DNA from: Methylorubrum extorquens
GTDB taxonomy: Bacteria; Pseudomonadota; Alphaproteobacteria; Rhizobiales; Beijerinckiaceae
Length of the DNA stretch: 64,000 nt
NCBI RefSeq assembly: GCF_024169925.1
Contig: NZ_JALJXF010000001.1
Location: 4,594,001-4,658,000, forward strand
Reading direction: 5' to 3'
Part shown: in pieces, positions 41,280-49,628 of the stretch
Layout: each line of letters begins with the position of its first letter
Position numbering within the stretch: the first letter of the stretch is position 1
Translations under genes and position numbers: made by a program
The notes under the pieces: generated by a model
What the model saw: the letters and a program-made list of their open reading frames with translations, nothing else
Database searches by the model: none
What the model was told of the DNA's origin: nothing

Positions 41280-42767
41280 ATGACGGGACGGATGAGAGCT
41301 TTTCGCACCGGCCTGCCGGCCCTGCTCGCTGCCGGACTCGCAACGGGGGCGCTCGCGCAAGGGCTTGCTCCACCGGCCGCGCCGGCCCGGCCGAAACCCG
41401 CCACCCCGGCTCCGGCCGCCCCCGATCCCGCCTTCGAGGCGGCGCGGGCGGGCTTCGAGGCGCTGCCCGAGACGGAGCGGCGGGGGCTGCAAGACTCGCT
41501 CGTCTGGACCGGCGACTATAATGGCGTGACGACCGGGGCCTTCGGCAAGCGCAGCTTCGACGGCATCCAGACCTACCAGACCCGCACGGGCGCCGCCCCG
41601 ACCGGCCTGCTCACCCCGCCGGAGCGCGCGGCGCTCAAGCGCGAGGCGGAGGAGGCCCGGCGGGCGGCGCGCTTCAAGGTTCAGCCCGATCCGGCGAGCG
41701 GCGTGGTGGTCGGCGTGCCGGAGGCGCTGCTGCCGAAGAAGAGCGCGATCCCCGGCGGCACCCGCTGGCAGAGCGCCGACGGGCGGGTGACCCTCGACAC
41801 CAAGTCGTTCCCGCAAGGGGAGACCAGCCTCGACGCCCTGTTCGAGCGCGCCGTCGCCGCGATGCCCGGCCGCAAGGTGACCTACAAACTGAAGAAGCCG
41901 GATTTCATCGTCATCACCGCCGAGACCGCGGGCGGGCGCTCCTATATCCGCTACGCCGAAGGCCCCCAGGGCATCCGCGGCTTCACCCTCGGCTACGACA
42001 GGGCGCTGGCGGACACGGTCGACCGTCTCGTCATCGCGGTGGCCAACAATTTCGCACCGTTTCCCGAGGACGCGCCGCCTCCCACCGCTCCGACGGCGGC
42101 CACCGGCCCGGCCCCTCGCGGGCCTGCCTCCGGCTTGGCGGCCGCGCCCGCAGCACCGCCGCTGCCCGGTGCGCAGGCCGAGGCGCGTCCTGCCGCGACC
42201 GGCCTGCTGCTGGGCGGCGGGCGGGTGCTGACGGCAGCCTCCGCCCTTGAAGCGTGCACCGCGCCGCGCATCGGCGGTGCGGCGGCCCGGATCGAGCGGC
42301 GCGACGCGGCGGGCAGCCTCGCGCTTCTGTCCGCCGAGGGGCTCGCGGGCGGTGCGTCGCCGCCGCTCCGCGCCGAGCCGGTGAGCGAGGGCGAGGCCCT
42401 GCTCGTGCTCGGCGCTCAAACCAAGGGCCGCCCGAGCGTCGCCCCCGCCACCGCTGCCGTCGAAGGCGTCGACGCCCCGCTTCAGCCCGGCGCCGGCGGT
42501 GCGCCGGTGCTCGACCGATCGGGCCGGCTCGTCGGACTCGTCGCCCGCTTTCCCACCGCACCCCGCCTGATCGCCGGGGTGATGCCGCCGACGCGCTATG
42601 CCGTCGTGCCGGGGAAGGCCGTGGCAGCCTTCCTGAGCGAGAGCGGCCTGACCGCCGGAGCGGGCAAGGACGCGGCGAAGGATCCCGCGAAGGGCGCCGC
42701 GACCACGCTGGGCGGGGCGGCGGCGCCCGCTCTCGATGCCGTCGTTGCCATCACCTGCGCGCGGTGA
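41280..42767 (+). CDS. Secreted pseudo-protease with peptidoglycan-binding-like domain
   Basis: Start taken at ATG 41280; ATG 41292 and two GTG codons just upstream are alternatives. The 495-residue protein has a signal peptide (about 8-27), a Pro/Ala-rich linker, a peptidoglycan-binding-like repeat (about 65-118) and a central unknown domain. A C-terminal trypsin-like fold starts near residue 305. All triad positions are changed: TAAHC is TAASA (Ser321), the DLALL position is SLALL (Ser346), and GDSGGP is GAGGAP (404-409). It is probably non-catalytic and binds envelope components. Confidence 0.75.
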   Translation: MTGRMRAFRTGLPALLAAGLATGALAQGLAPPAAPARPKPATPAPAAPDPAFEAARAGFEALPETERRGLQDSLVWTGDYNGVTTGAFGKRSFDGIQTYQTRTGAAPTGLLTPPERAALKREAEEARRAARFKVQPDPASGVVVGVPEALLPKKSAIPGGTRWQSADGRVTLDTKSFPQGETSLDALFERAVAAMPGRKVTYKLKKPDFIVITAETAGGRSYIRYAEGPQGIRGFTLGYDRALADTVDRLVIAVANNFAPFPEDAPPPTAPTAATGPAPRGPASGLAAAPAAPPLPGAQAEARPAATGLLLGGGRVLTAASALEACTAPRIGGAAARIERRDAAGSLALLSAEGLAGGASPPLRAEPVSEGEALLVLGAQTKGRPSVAPATAAVEGVDAPLQPGAGGAPVLDRSGRLVGLVARFPTAPRLIAGVMPPTRYAVVPGKAVAAFLSESGLTAGAGKDAAKDPAKGAATTLGGAAAPALDAVVAITCAR

Positions 42768-42784
42768 GGGCGGCGCCTGGCCTT

Positions 42785-42835
42785 AGAGCATCGCCTTTTC
42801 CGAAAGCCGGCAACCCGCTTTCGGGATGATGCTCT
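42785..42835. repeat. REP-like palindrome, copy 2
   Basis: Outer arms AGAGCATC (42785-42792) and GATGCTCT (42828-42835) and inner arms CCGAAAG (42800-42806) and CTTTCGG (42818-42824) pair. Its reverse complement closely follows copy 1 at 26961-27010, so the two lie in opposite orientation. It fills the gap between two convergent genes and probably serves as a bidirectional terminator. Confidence 0.85.
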
Positions 42836-42989
42836 AGATCCGGTGCGTGACGAGCAGCACGATCAGGATGATGATCAGGAGGCCGCCGAGGCCGAATCCG
42901 GGGCCGCGGAAGCGCCCGCCGCCGTAGAAGTTGCCGCCGCCGAACAGCAGCAGGATCAGCAGGATCAGGAGGATGGTGGTGATGGTCAT
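42834..42989 (-). CDS. DUF3309 small membrane peptide
   Basis: Start taken at ATG 42989; 51 residues. It consists of two hydrophobic stretches, TITTILLILLILLLFGGG and GLGGLLIIILIVLLVTHRI, joined by a Gly/Arg/Phe-rich turn. This is the pattern of DUF3309, a family of tiny membrane proteins common in Alpha- and Betaproteobacteria with unknown function. Its stop codon overlaps the end of the second REP-like palindrome. Confidence 0.82.
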   Translation of the reverse strand: MTITTILLILLILLLFGGGNFYGGGRFRGPGFGLGGLLIIILIVLLVTHRI

Positions 42990-43103
42990 CGGCGGAAGCC
43001 TCGTTGGTCCGCCCAGACCCCTTTGCCTGAGCGCCAACAGCAACGCTTGTGCACGCGATTTCGTTCAGCCGGCTCGCAACTTATCCCGAGGGACGTTGGG
43101 GCG

Positions 43104-44150
43104 TCAGGCCCGCCAGTCCGGCAGGGCGCCCCCGGTCTCTGCAAGCCACGCGGGCACCGGCAGGCCGCGCTCGCCCAGGAAGGCGGGGTTGAACAGCTTC
43201 GAGGCGTAGCGCGCCGCCCCGTCGCAGAGGATCGTCACGATGGTGTGGCCGGGCCCGAGTTCGTGGGCGAGCCGGATCGCGCCCGCCACGTTGATGCCCG
43301 ACGAGCCGCCGAGCGATAGGCCCTCCTCGCGCATCAGGGCGAAGATGATGCCGAGCGCTTCCGCATCCGGAATCCGGAACGCGTGATCGGGCGTGAAGCC
43401 TTCGAGGTTCTTCGTCACCCGGCCCTGGCCGATGCCTTCGGTGATCGACGAGCCTTCGGCCTTGAGCGTGCCGGTGCTGTAATAGGCGTGCAGCGCCGAG
43501 CCCTCCGGGTCGGACAGGGCGATCTTCACGCCCGGCTTGGCCGCCCGCAGCGCCTCGGCCACGCCCGCCAGCGTGCCACCGGTCCCCGCCGCGCAGACGA
43601 AGCCATCGACCGCGCCGCCGGTCTGCGCGAAGATCTCGGGGCCGGTCGCCTCGATATGGGCGCGGCGGTTGGCGGTGTTGTCGAACTGGTCGGCGAAGAA
43701 GGCGCCGGCCTCTTCCGTCTCCGCCAGCCGCTCGGCGAGACGGCGGGCGGCGTGGACGTAGTTGTTCGGGTTAGCGAAGGGGACGGCGGGCACCTCGACG
43801 AGCCGGGCGCCGGCGAGCCGCAGCGTCTCCTTCTTCTCTGCCGATTGCGTCTCCGGAATCACGATCACGGTGCGGTAGCCGCGCACGGACGCCACCAGCG
43901 CCAGCCCGATCCCGGTATTGCCCGCCGTGCCCTCGACGATGGTGCCGCCGGGCCGGATCAGGCCGCGCGCCTCCGCATCCCGCACGATCGAGAGCGCCGC
44001 CCGGTCCTTCACCGAGAGGCCGGGGTTGAGGAATTCGGCTTTGCCGAGGATAGTGCAGCCGGTCTCTTCGGACGCGCGGCGCAGCCGGATCAGGGGCGTG
44101 CCGCCGATCGCGGCGAGCACGTCGGGCGAGACGGTGGAGGATGCGGACAT
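43104..44150 (-). CDS. cysK: Cysteine synthase A
   Basis: Protein of 348 residues of the beta-family of PLP enzymes. Lys48 in NPGLSVKDRAA is the Schiff-base lysine; the phosphate loop is EGTAGNTGIG, and GSSGINVAGA lies near residue 280. It makes cysteine from O-acetylserine and sulfide. The variant NPGLSVKDR instead of NPxxSVKDR of E. coli CysK, and a length slightly above usual, place it in an alphaproteobacterial subgroup; related enzymes such as cystathionine beta-synthase-like proteins cannot be fully excluded. No cys genes are adjacent. Confidence 0.9.
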   Translation of the reverse strand: MSASSTVSPDVLAAIGGTPLIRLRRASEETGCTILGKAEFLNPGLSVKDRAALSIVRDAEARGLIRPGGTIVEGTAGNTGIGLALVASVRGYRTVIVIPETQSAEKKETLRLAGARLVEVPAVPFANPNNYVHAARRLAERLAETEEAGAFFADQFDNTANRRAHIEATGPEIFAQTGGAVDGFVCAAGTGGTLAGVAEALRAAKPGVKIALSDPEGSALHAYYSTGTLKAEGSSITEGIGQGRVTKNLEGFTPDHAFRIPDAEALGIIFALMREEGLSLGGSSGINVAGAIRLAHELGPGHTIVTILCDGAARYASKLFNPAFLGERGLPVPAWLAETGGALPDWRA

Positions 44151-44217
44151 GCGGTGCGGCGGCCTTCCTGAGCGCCCGCGCGGGGCGGCGGATCAGGCAG
44201 GCTTAATCAGCCGACTT

Positions 44218-44451
44218 TCAGGAATCCAGGTAGCCGGCCTCCCGCAAGGCGTCGGCGACCGCAGTAAAGAAGGGATCATCTGCCTCGGCGTCGTCCTGCG
44301 ACAGCGTTCTTCCCTCGTCGTGGGGCGCGGTCTCGCTCCGGTCGAAGTCCCGGAAGTCCTGTGGCTCCGCCGGGTTTCCGGCCGCTGCCGCGGATGCGCC
44401 GAGCCCGAAAAGGCCGGCTGCCGTGAGGAAGGTCTCGTTCAGGGAGATCAT
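44218..44451 (-). CDS. Small exported hypothetical protein
   Basis: A 77-residue product with AGGAG 8 bases before ATG 44451. Residues 8-24 are hydrophobic and end in ASAAAAG, a likely signal peptide. The mature part is acidic (DFDRSETAPHDEGRTLSQDDAEADDPFF) with a helical end VADALREAGYLDS. No family is recognised. It is upstream of cysK on the same strand, 67 bases away. Confidence 0.6.
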   Translation of the reverse strand: MISLNETFLTAAGLFGLGASAAAAGNPAEPQDFRDFDRSETAPHDEGRTLSQDDAEADDPFFTAVADALREAGYLDS

Positions 44452-45245
44452 GGCCGGCTCCTGTCTCGAAAACGGGACGCCACTAGCCTAATCGGTTAAC
44501 GAAATCTTAGCAATATTGACGAGGAGAGCCCGAAAACAGCGTGTCGGCCTTCATCGCTCCTGAGCGCTGCGGGCAGGGCGGAAGCGAATCACGCCGCGCG
44601 TGTGGGGTGCAGCTCGAAGCCCCGTTTATCGCCGTCGCCTTGCAGAGGAGCGCCGCGCGGAGCCTGCTTTTCAGAATTTCGATCCGGGGCAAGCGCGGAG
44701 GCCGGCTCCGGCGATGGAGGCTTGGACGGCACCGGCATGACCGCTTTGGGCGACCATCCCGCGCTTTCGGTTCAGGTCCGGTTCAAGCGCGACGGTGCAG
44801 TGTGGTCGCAGGTCAAGGACTGTGATCTTCCTGCACCGGTTTTGGCGAACCGAGCCGCTTCGGCGCCGCAATCCCGCAGGATGAGCACTCCGTCAAGCTT
44901 CTCCCGCTAGACGTTCCTCTCGCGGCGGTTCCAGCCACCGCCTTCGATGCCTTCCCCGTTTCCTCTCAGCCGCGAATCCAATCCATGACGGTCGTCGCCC
45001 TCATCGCCTGCAACCTGCTGCTGGCGGGCCTGTTTTCCCTGGTCGCCGTCGCCCTCGACTGAAGGCCTCCCGAGACAACGCCCGCAGTGTCGTCGTGGGC
45101 GGAGGCGCACGGTCGGCGACCGGGCGTTTCGTGAAGGCGCTTTTGACCACCGCGCTCCCGCGCAAACCCGCATCACACCGTTCACGAACCCAGGTCGCTC
45201 CGTCGCGGCCGGGGTTTTCGGCTCGTCGGGTCCGTTTTTCGAGCG
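44452..45245. other. Gene-poor intergenic region
   Basis: Nearly 800 bases with no confident gene. Frames present here lack ribosome sites, third-position GC bias and recognisable domains. An AT-richer stretch at about 44490-44520 could hold the promoter of the leftward small exported protein. The only candidate product is a 25-residue membrane peptide at 44985-45062, listed separately. Confidence 0.6.
44985..45062 (+). CDS. Candidate 25-residue membrane peptide
   Basis: ATG 44985 opens a 25-residue frame, MTVVALIACNLLLAGLFSLV then AVALD and stop. It forms one membrane helix with an acidic C-terminal residue. No clear ribosome site is seen, so translation is uncertain. It is listed because the hydrophobic run fills the whole frame inside an otherwise empty region. 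Confidence 0.3.
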   Translation: MTVVALIACNLLLAGLFSLVAVALD

Positions 45246-45443
45246 TCAGCCGCGCGTCGCCCGGTCCTGCGCTGTGTCCAGGCGGCCGATGAGTGCTTCG
45301 AGGCGTTCGCCGACCGGTTCGGTGAGGCTGTCGGCGTAGTGACTGCGCAGGCTCTTGCCGAGGTGGCGGCGCACGCTCGGGCTCAGCGGCGGCGCGGCCG
45401 TGGCATCCTCTGCGCGTTTCGTGTCGGCGATGGGCTTCGTCAC
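45246..45443 (-). CDS. NepR-type anti-sigma factor (orphan)
   Basis: GTG start at 45443 with GGGAG 7 bases upstream; 65 residues. The core HLGKSLRSHYADSLTEPVGERLEALIGRLDTA follows the NepR pattern (IGxxLRxxYxDxxxEPVPxRxxxLLxxLD). NepR binds the general stress sigma factor EcfG and is removed by phosphorylated PhyR. No phyR or ecfG is adjacent, so this is an orphan or paralogue. The short N-terminal tail is disordered, as usual for the family. Confidence 0.72.
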   Translation of the reverse strand: MTKPIADTKRAEDATAAPPLSPSVRRHLGKSLRSHYADSLTEPVGERLEALIGRLDTAQDRATRG

Positions 45444-45541
45444 GGATCGTCTCCCGTCCGGTGCCGGAAGCGGCTGTGAGGCGGCGATCCTGCGCGCTGG
45501 AAAGTTAAGGCGAGTTTTACTGCGGCGACCAAGAAACGATT

Positions 45542-45569
45542 AACCCTCCGTGCCGGGGCACGGAGGGTT
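45542..45569 (-). terminator. Terminator hairpin after TRAP operon
   Basis: Arms AACCCTCCGTG (45542-45552) and CACGGAGGGTT (45559-45569) pair perfectly over 11 bases around a 6-base loop. It lies 42 bases beyond the stop of the TRAP large permease and before the NepR gene, both leftward. The run after the stem on the minus strand is AAT-rich, not a clean T tract. Confidence 0.7.
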
Positions 45570-45610
45570 CTTCTTCCTCGAAAGCATCGCTCCGAGTGCG
45601 GCTGCCGTTC

Positions 45611-46963
45611 TTACCGGGTCGTGGGCAGGAGCAGGTCCGGCAACCAGAGGGCAATGCCCGGCATGAGGCAGAGCAGGACGATCGCGATACCCATCAGGAT
45701 CACGAAGGGCAGGGTGCCCCAGATAATGTCCTTGAGCGGAATGTCGGGGGCGATGTTCTTGATGACGAAGATGTTGAGACCCACCGGCGGGTGGATCAGC
45801 CCCATCTCCATGGTGATCGTCATCACCACGCCGAACCAGACGAGGTCGAACCCGGCGGTCTTGAGCGGCGGCAGGATGATCGGCGCCGTCATCAGGATGA
45901 TCGAGACCGGCGGCAGGAAGAAGCCGAGCGCGATGACGAGCGCCAGGATGGTCGCGAGCAGGAGCCAGGGCGAGAGCTGCATCGCGACGATGGCCTGAGC
46001 CGCCGCCTGAGAGATGTGGAGATAGCTCATCACGTAGGCGTAGAGGAGCGACATGCCGATGATGAGCATCAGCATGGTCGATTCCCGCAGCGTCGCCGTG
46101 AGGATCGGGTCGAGATCGCGGAAGCGCCACACGCCGTAGATCACCGCGATCAGCGCCAGCGCCAGCAGGCCGCCGAGGCCGGCGGTCTCGGAGGGCGTGG
46201 CGTAGCCGCCGTACAGCGCGACCATGACGCCGGTGAGCAGCACCACGAAGGGCAGCACCCGCGGTAGCGTCGAGAAACGCTCGCGCATGCTGTAGCTGTC
46301 CTCCTTGAGGATCGGATGCTGCGCACCCGTCCGCTCGTAGGCGAGCTTGGCCGCCGCGAACTCGGAGCGGAAGCGGAACACCGACCAGCTCGCGAACAGC
46401 ACGACCAGCAGGAAGCCCGGCCCGATGCCGGCCAGGAACAGGCGCCCCAGCGACTGCTCGGCGGCGACCGCGTAGAGGATCATGGTGATCGAGGGCGGCA
46501 GCAGGATGCCGAGCGTGCCGCCCGCGGCGATGATCCCGGCAGCAAAGCCCGGCGAGTAGCCGCGGCGGCGCATCTCCGGAATGCCCGCCGAGCCGATCGC
46601 CGAGCAGGTGGCGGGCGAGGAGCCGGCCATCGCCGCAAACAGCGCGCAGGCGAACACGTTGGCGATGCCGAGCCCGCCGGGGATGCGGTGCATCCAGGCG
46701 TGCATCGCCGAGTAGAGATCCTGACCCGCCTTGCTCCGCCCGATCGCCGCACCCTTCAGGATGAAGAGCGGGATCGAGAGCAGCGTGATCGAGGCCATCT
46801 CCTCGTAGACGTTCTGCGCCACCGTATCGAGCGAGGCGGCGGGCATGAACGCGTACATGAAGGCCAGCGCTACGAAGCCGAGCGCGAAGGCGATGGGAAT
46901 CCCTGAGAGCATCGCCCCCAGCGTTGCCCCGGCATAGAGGAAGCCGATCGCGGCGGTGCTCAT
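45611..46963 (-). CDS. TRAP transporter large permease (DctM family)
   Basis: Start ATG 46963 in an ATGA overlap with the small permease stop; 450 residues with about 12-13 membrane helices. DctM-like sequence includes SIPLFILKGAAIGRS, FAAMAGSSPATCSAIGSAGIPEM and PPSITMILYAVAAEQSLGRLFLAGIGPG. It carries solute across the inner membrane, driven by a Na+ or H+ gradient. The unique substrate cannot be read from sequence. Last gene of the operon. Confidence 0.94.
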   Translation of the reverse strand: MSTAAIGFLYAGATLGAMLSGIPIAFALGFVALAFMYAFMPAASLDTVAQNVYEEMASITLLSIPLFILKGAAIGRSKAGQDLYSAMHAWMHRIPGGLGIANVFACALFAAMAGSSPATCSAIGSAGIPEMRRRGYSPGFAAGIIAAGGTLGILLPPSITMILYAVAAEQSLGRLFLAGIGPGFLLVVLFASWSVFRFRSEFAAAKLAYERTGAQHPILKEDSYSMRERFSTLPRVLPFVVLLTGVMVALYGGYATPSETAGLGGLLALALIAVIYGVWRFRDLDPILTATLRESTMLMLIIGMSLLYAYVMSYLHISQAAAQAIVAMQLSPWLLLATILALVIALGFFLPPVSIILMTAPIILPPLKTAGFDLVWFGVVMTITMEMGLIHPPVGLNIFVIKNIAPDIPLKDIIWGTLPFVILMGIAIVLLCLMPGIALWLPDLLLPTTR

Positions 46964-47682
46964 GCCTTGCCTCCCGTCGTCTTGATCGGCCGGACCGGGG
47001 CCGGGTTGCGCGTCGTCTGGCCCATGGGGTCCGGCCCTTCGGGCGTCACGTCCGGGCGGTCGTGCATGTCGCGGTTGAGATCGGCGCCCATGCCGATCTT
47101 CGGCTTGGCCCAGCCGGCGGCGCGGGGACCGTAGAGGACCGCTTCCGCGATCTGCAGGACGAACTGGAAGGCGAGCAGGCTCATGCCGGCCGACATCAGC
47201 AGGTAGGGGATCCAGAGCGGCGGTCCCCAGGTCGATTGCGAGATCTGGCCGTCTTCCCAGGCCTCGTGGAACAAGCTCCAGCTCTTCCAGGCGAAGAAGG
47301 TGACGAAGGCCAACCCGACGATGTCGACGAAGATCAGCCGTACCCGGTTGACGCCCGGCGGCAGCAGGCCGGTGAGCGCCTCGATGGCGACGTGCCCGCG
47401 CTTGGCCTGAACGCCCGCCGCCGACAGGAAGGTGGCGCCGACGATGAGGAACACGGCGGTCTCGTCCTGCCACTCGGTCGGCTCGTGGAAGACGTAGCGG
47501 GTGAGGACGGAGTAGCTGAGCACGAGGCAGGCGGCGACGAGTGCCAGCCCGCCGCAGACCAGGATGACGTGGTTGAGCCGGCGCGTGGTCCGGTCGATGA
47601 CGCCGAGCAGGCCCGGAACCCGGACCTCCGCAGCCTTGTGTGTCTCGGCAGCCGCCGAGGCCGCGTCGAAGGCGTGGCTCAT
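46960..47682 (-). CDS. TRAP transporter small permease (DctQ family)
   Basis: Start ATG 47682 overlaps the end of the binding-protein gene; 240 residues. Four membrane helices are visible (LNHVILVCGGLALVAACLVLSYSVLTRYVF, ETAVFLIVGATFLSAAGVQAKRGHVAIEAL and two more). The RGHVAIEAL segment is typical of DctQ. A 60-residue cytoplasmic C-terminal extension rich in Asp, Pro and Gly is longer than usual. It forms a complex with DctM. Confidence 0.92.
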   Translation of the reverse strand: MSHAFDAASAAAETHKAAEVRVPGLLGVIDRTTRRLNHVILVCGGLALVAACLVLSYSVLTRYVFHEPTEWQDETAVFLIVGATFLSAAGVQAKRGHVAIEALTGLLPPGVNRVRLIFVDIVGLAFVTFFAWKSWSLFHEAWEDGQISQSTWGPPLWIPYLLMSAGMSLLAFQFVLQIAEAVLYGPRAAGWAKPKIGMGADLNRDMHDRPDVTPEGPDPMGQTTRNPAPVRPIKTTGGKA

Positions 47683-48701
47683 CCGACCTTCTCCGCCAGC
47701 TTGAGCAACTCGGCGCAGCTCGCGTTCTTGTTGGCGAAGTCCTTCCAGGCGGTGTCGCGGGCGATGTCGCGCCACTTGCCGAGATTCGCCTCGTCGAGCT
47801 GCACCACCTTGGCGCCAGCCTTGCCGAACACCTCCTCGACGCGGGTGTCGTCGGCCTTGGCGCCCTCCTGGCCGAAGCTTTCGAGCTCGGCGCCGACCGC
47901 CATGACGAGATCCTGTTGGTCCTTGGGCAGGCCCGAGAACACGATCTTCGACATCATGATCGGCTCGAGCATGAACCAGTAGGAGCGCTCGCGGCCCGAG
48001 GTCAGCGCCTTCGAGATCTCTTCCAGGCGGAACGAGATCAGGCTGGTGGAGGAGGTCAGCACCGCGTCGCAGGCGCCGGTCTGCATCGCGGCATAGGATT
48101 CGTTCGACGGCAGCGAGAGCGTGGCCGCGCCGGCCTGCTTCATCATCAGGTCCATCTCGCGCGAGCCGCCGCGGACCTTCATGCCCTTGGCGTCGTCGGG
48201 CGTCAGCAGGGGGCGCTCACGGCTCGCGATGCCGCCGGCCTGCCAGACCCAGGAGACGAGCACGATACCCTTGGCATCCAGGATTTCGGTGAGTTTGCGG
48301 CCGACGGGCGCGTCCTTCCAGGCGAGCGCCTGGGCATAGGAGGAGACCAGGGCCGGCATCAGGCCGATATTCATCTCCGGCACCTCGCCGCCCGCGTAGG
48401 GCGAGGGGTAGAGCGAGAGATCGAGCGCGCCTTTGCGCATGGCGCTGAACTGAGCGTTGGTCTTCATCAAGGAGGAGCCGGGATAGACCTGGACCTCCAT
48501 TGCGCCCTTCGAGCGCTCCTTGATGGCGGCGGCGAACTTCCGGCACATCCGATCGCGGAAGTCGCCCTCGTCGACCGTGCCGCCGGGGAACTGGTGCGAG
48601 AGCTTCAGGGTCGTGGCGGCCCGGGCCGGGCCGCTCCCGAGCTTGAGCAGCGCGGGCGCAGCAAGCCCGGCCGCGAGAAGGTGGCGGCGGTTCAGCGTCA
48701 T
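47679..48701 (-). CDS. TRAP transporter periplasmic binding protein (DctP family)
   Basis: Protein of 340 residues. The N-terminus NRRHLLAAGLAAPALL resembles a Tat-type signal and ends near ARAA. The mature part starts TTLKLSHQFPGGTVDEGDFRDRMCRKFAAAIKERS; later DDAKGMKVRGGSREMDLMMKQAGAA contains the conserved Arg (MKVRGG) that binds the ligand carboxylate in DctP proteins. An organic acid is therefore the likely ligand. First gene of the operon, divergent from the GntR regulator. Confidence 0.93.
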   Translation of the reverse strand: MTLNRRHLLAAGLAAPALLKLGSGPARAATTLKLSHQFPGGTVDEGDFRDRMCRKFAAAIKERSKGAMEVQVYPGSSLMKTNAQFSAMRKGALDLSLYPSPYAGGEVPEMNIGLMPALVSSYAQALAWKDAPVGRKLTEILDAKGIVLVSWVWQAGGIASRERPLLTPDDAKGMKVRGGSREMDLMMKQAGAATLSLPSNESYAAMQTGACDAVLTSSTSLISFRLEEISKALTSGRERSYWFMLEPIMMSKIVFSGLPKDQQDLVMAVGAELESFGQEGAKADDTRVEEVFGKAGAKVVQLDEANLGKWRDIARDTAWKDFANKNASCAELLKLAEKVG

Positions 48702-48757
48702 GGCGTTTCCTTCCCAATACCGCTTTCGCGGAATCCTGCCCGTCCGTTCGTGCGGAC

Positions 48758-48774
48758 TTTTGTGCAGCGCAAAA
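48758..48774. promoter_or_regulatory. Imperfect palindrome near dctP promoter
   Basis: The sequence TTTTGTGCAGCGCAAAA pairs 7 of 8 positions around a central A. It lies in the 163-base divergent region, 57 bases ahead of the dctP start. It may be a secondary regulator site or a promoter element for the leftward operon. Function is inferred. Confidence 0.35.
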
Positions 48775-48797
48775 TATACGTTTCAGCGCAGCATTTA

Positions 48798-48821
48798 ATG
48801 CAAGATCGCGTCATCTTGCAT
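48798..48821. promoter_or_regulatory. Candidate GntR operator
   Basis: A perfect inverted repeat, ATGCAAGAT and ATCTTGCAT, is separated by 6 bases (CGCGTC). It lies 43 bases before the GntR gene and 96 bases before dctP, in the divergent region. Placement and symmetry fit binding by the encoded FCD-type regulator, controlling itself and the TRAP operon. Binding is inferred. Confidence 0.6.
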
Positions 48822-48864
48822 ATTTTGTCAACGCTCGTGAATATGGATCGGCAGGAAATCGCCG

Positions 48865-49536
48865 ATGACTCGACCCATGAACCAAACTCAGCGCCTCAGG
48901 CAGACGATCGAGGACGAGATCGTCGAAGGGCGTCTCGCCCTCGGCGCGCGCCTCGATGAGACGCAGCTCGCCGAGCGCTTCGGCGTCTCGCGCACCCCGA
49001 TCCGCGAGGCGCTGCTGCAACTGGCCGCCACCGGCCTCGTCGAGACCAAGCCGCGCCGCGGCATGGTCGTGAGCGCGCCCGAGCCGGGCCATCTCCTGGA
49101 AATGTTCGAGACGATGGCGGAGCTGGAGGCGGCCTGCGGGCGGCTCGCCGCGCGCCGCCTCACGCCGGAGCTGGAGGCGGAGTTGACCGGCGCGCTCGCA
49201 GCTTGCGCACGGGCGGCCGCCGCGGGCGATCCGGAAGCCTATTACGGGGAGAACTACGTCTTCCACACGGTGATCTACCGCGCCTGCCGCAACGACTTCC
49301 TGTGCGGGCAGGCGCTGGCGCTGCACCGCCGCCTCTCGCCCTACCGGCGGCTGCAGCTGCGCACCCGCCACCGGGTGGCGCAGTCGCTCACCGAGCACGA
49401 GGCGGTCGTCGCCGCGATCCTCGCCAGCGATGGCGCCGCGGCGGCCGATCAGCTCCGCCGCCACGTGCTGATTCAGGGCGACGGGTTTTCGGAACTAGTG
49501 GCGAACCTGCGGGCGCTGGATCACAGCGCGGCGTGA
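48865..49536 (+). CDS. GntR-family regulator, FCD subfamily
   Basis: ATG 48865 with AGGA 9 bases upstream; a second ATG at 48877 is possible. The 223-residue protein has an N-terminal winged helix (GRLALGARLDETQLAERFGVSRTPIREALLQLAATGLVE) and an all-helical C-terminal FCD ligand domain with metal-binding histidines in FHTVIYRAC and TEHEAVVAAI. It likely senses the TRAP substrate or a metabolite and represses the divergent operon. Confidence 0.92.
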   Translation: MTRPMNQTQRLRQTIEDEIVEGRLALGARLDETQLAERFGVSRTPIREALLQLAATGLVETKPRRGMVVSAPEPGHLLEMFETMAELEAACGRLAARRLTPELEAELTGALAACARAAAAGDPEAYYGENYVFHTVIYRACRNDFLCGQALALHRRLSPYRRLQLRTRHRVAQSLTEHEAVVAAILASDGAAAADQLRRHVLIQGDGFSELVANLRALDHSAA

Positions 49537-49628
49537 GCGCCCCGAAGGGTCGCACGCGTCCAGTGCTCTGGTCGGGCCGGAGCGGAGGCCGTAAGTTCAA
49601 GCTTCGCGGTTCGCCGTGGAGGTTCTTC

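Noticed and set aside
43104..44150. Calling cysK a cystathionine beta-synthase
   Set aside because: It lacks CBS regulatory domains and a heme N-terminus; length and motifs fit cysteine synthase better.
44602..44910. A 102-codon plus-strand frame in the gap after the small exported protein gene
   Set aside because: Irregular composition, no ribosome site at a sensible distance and no family pattern.
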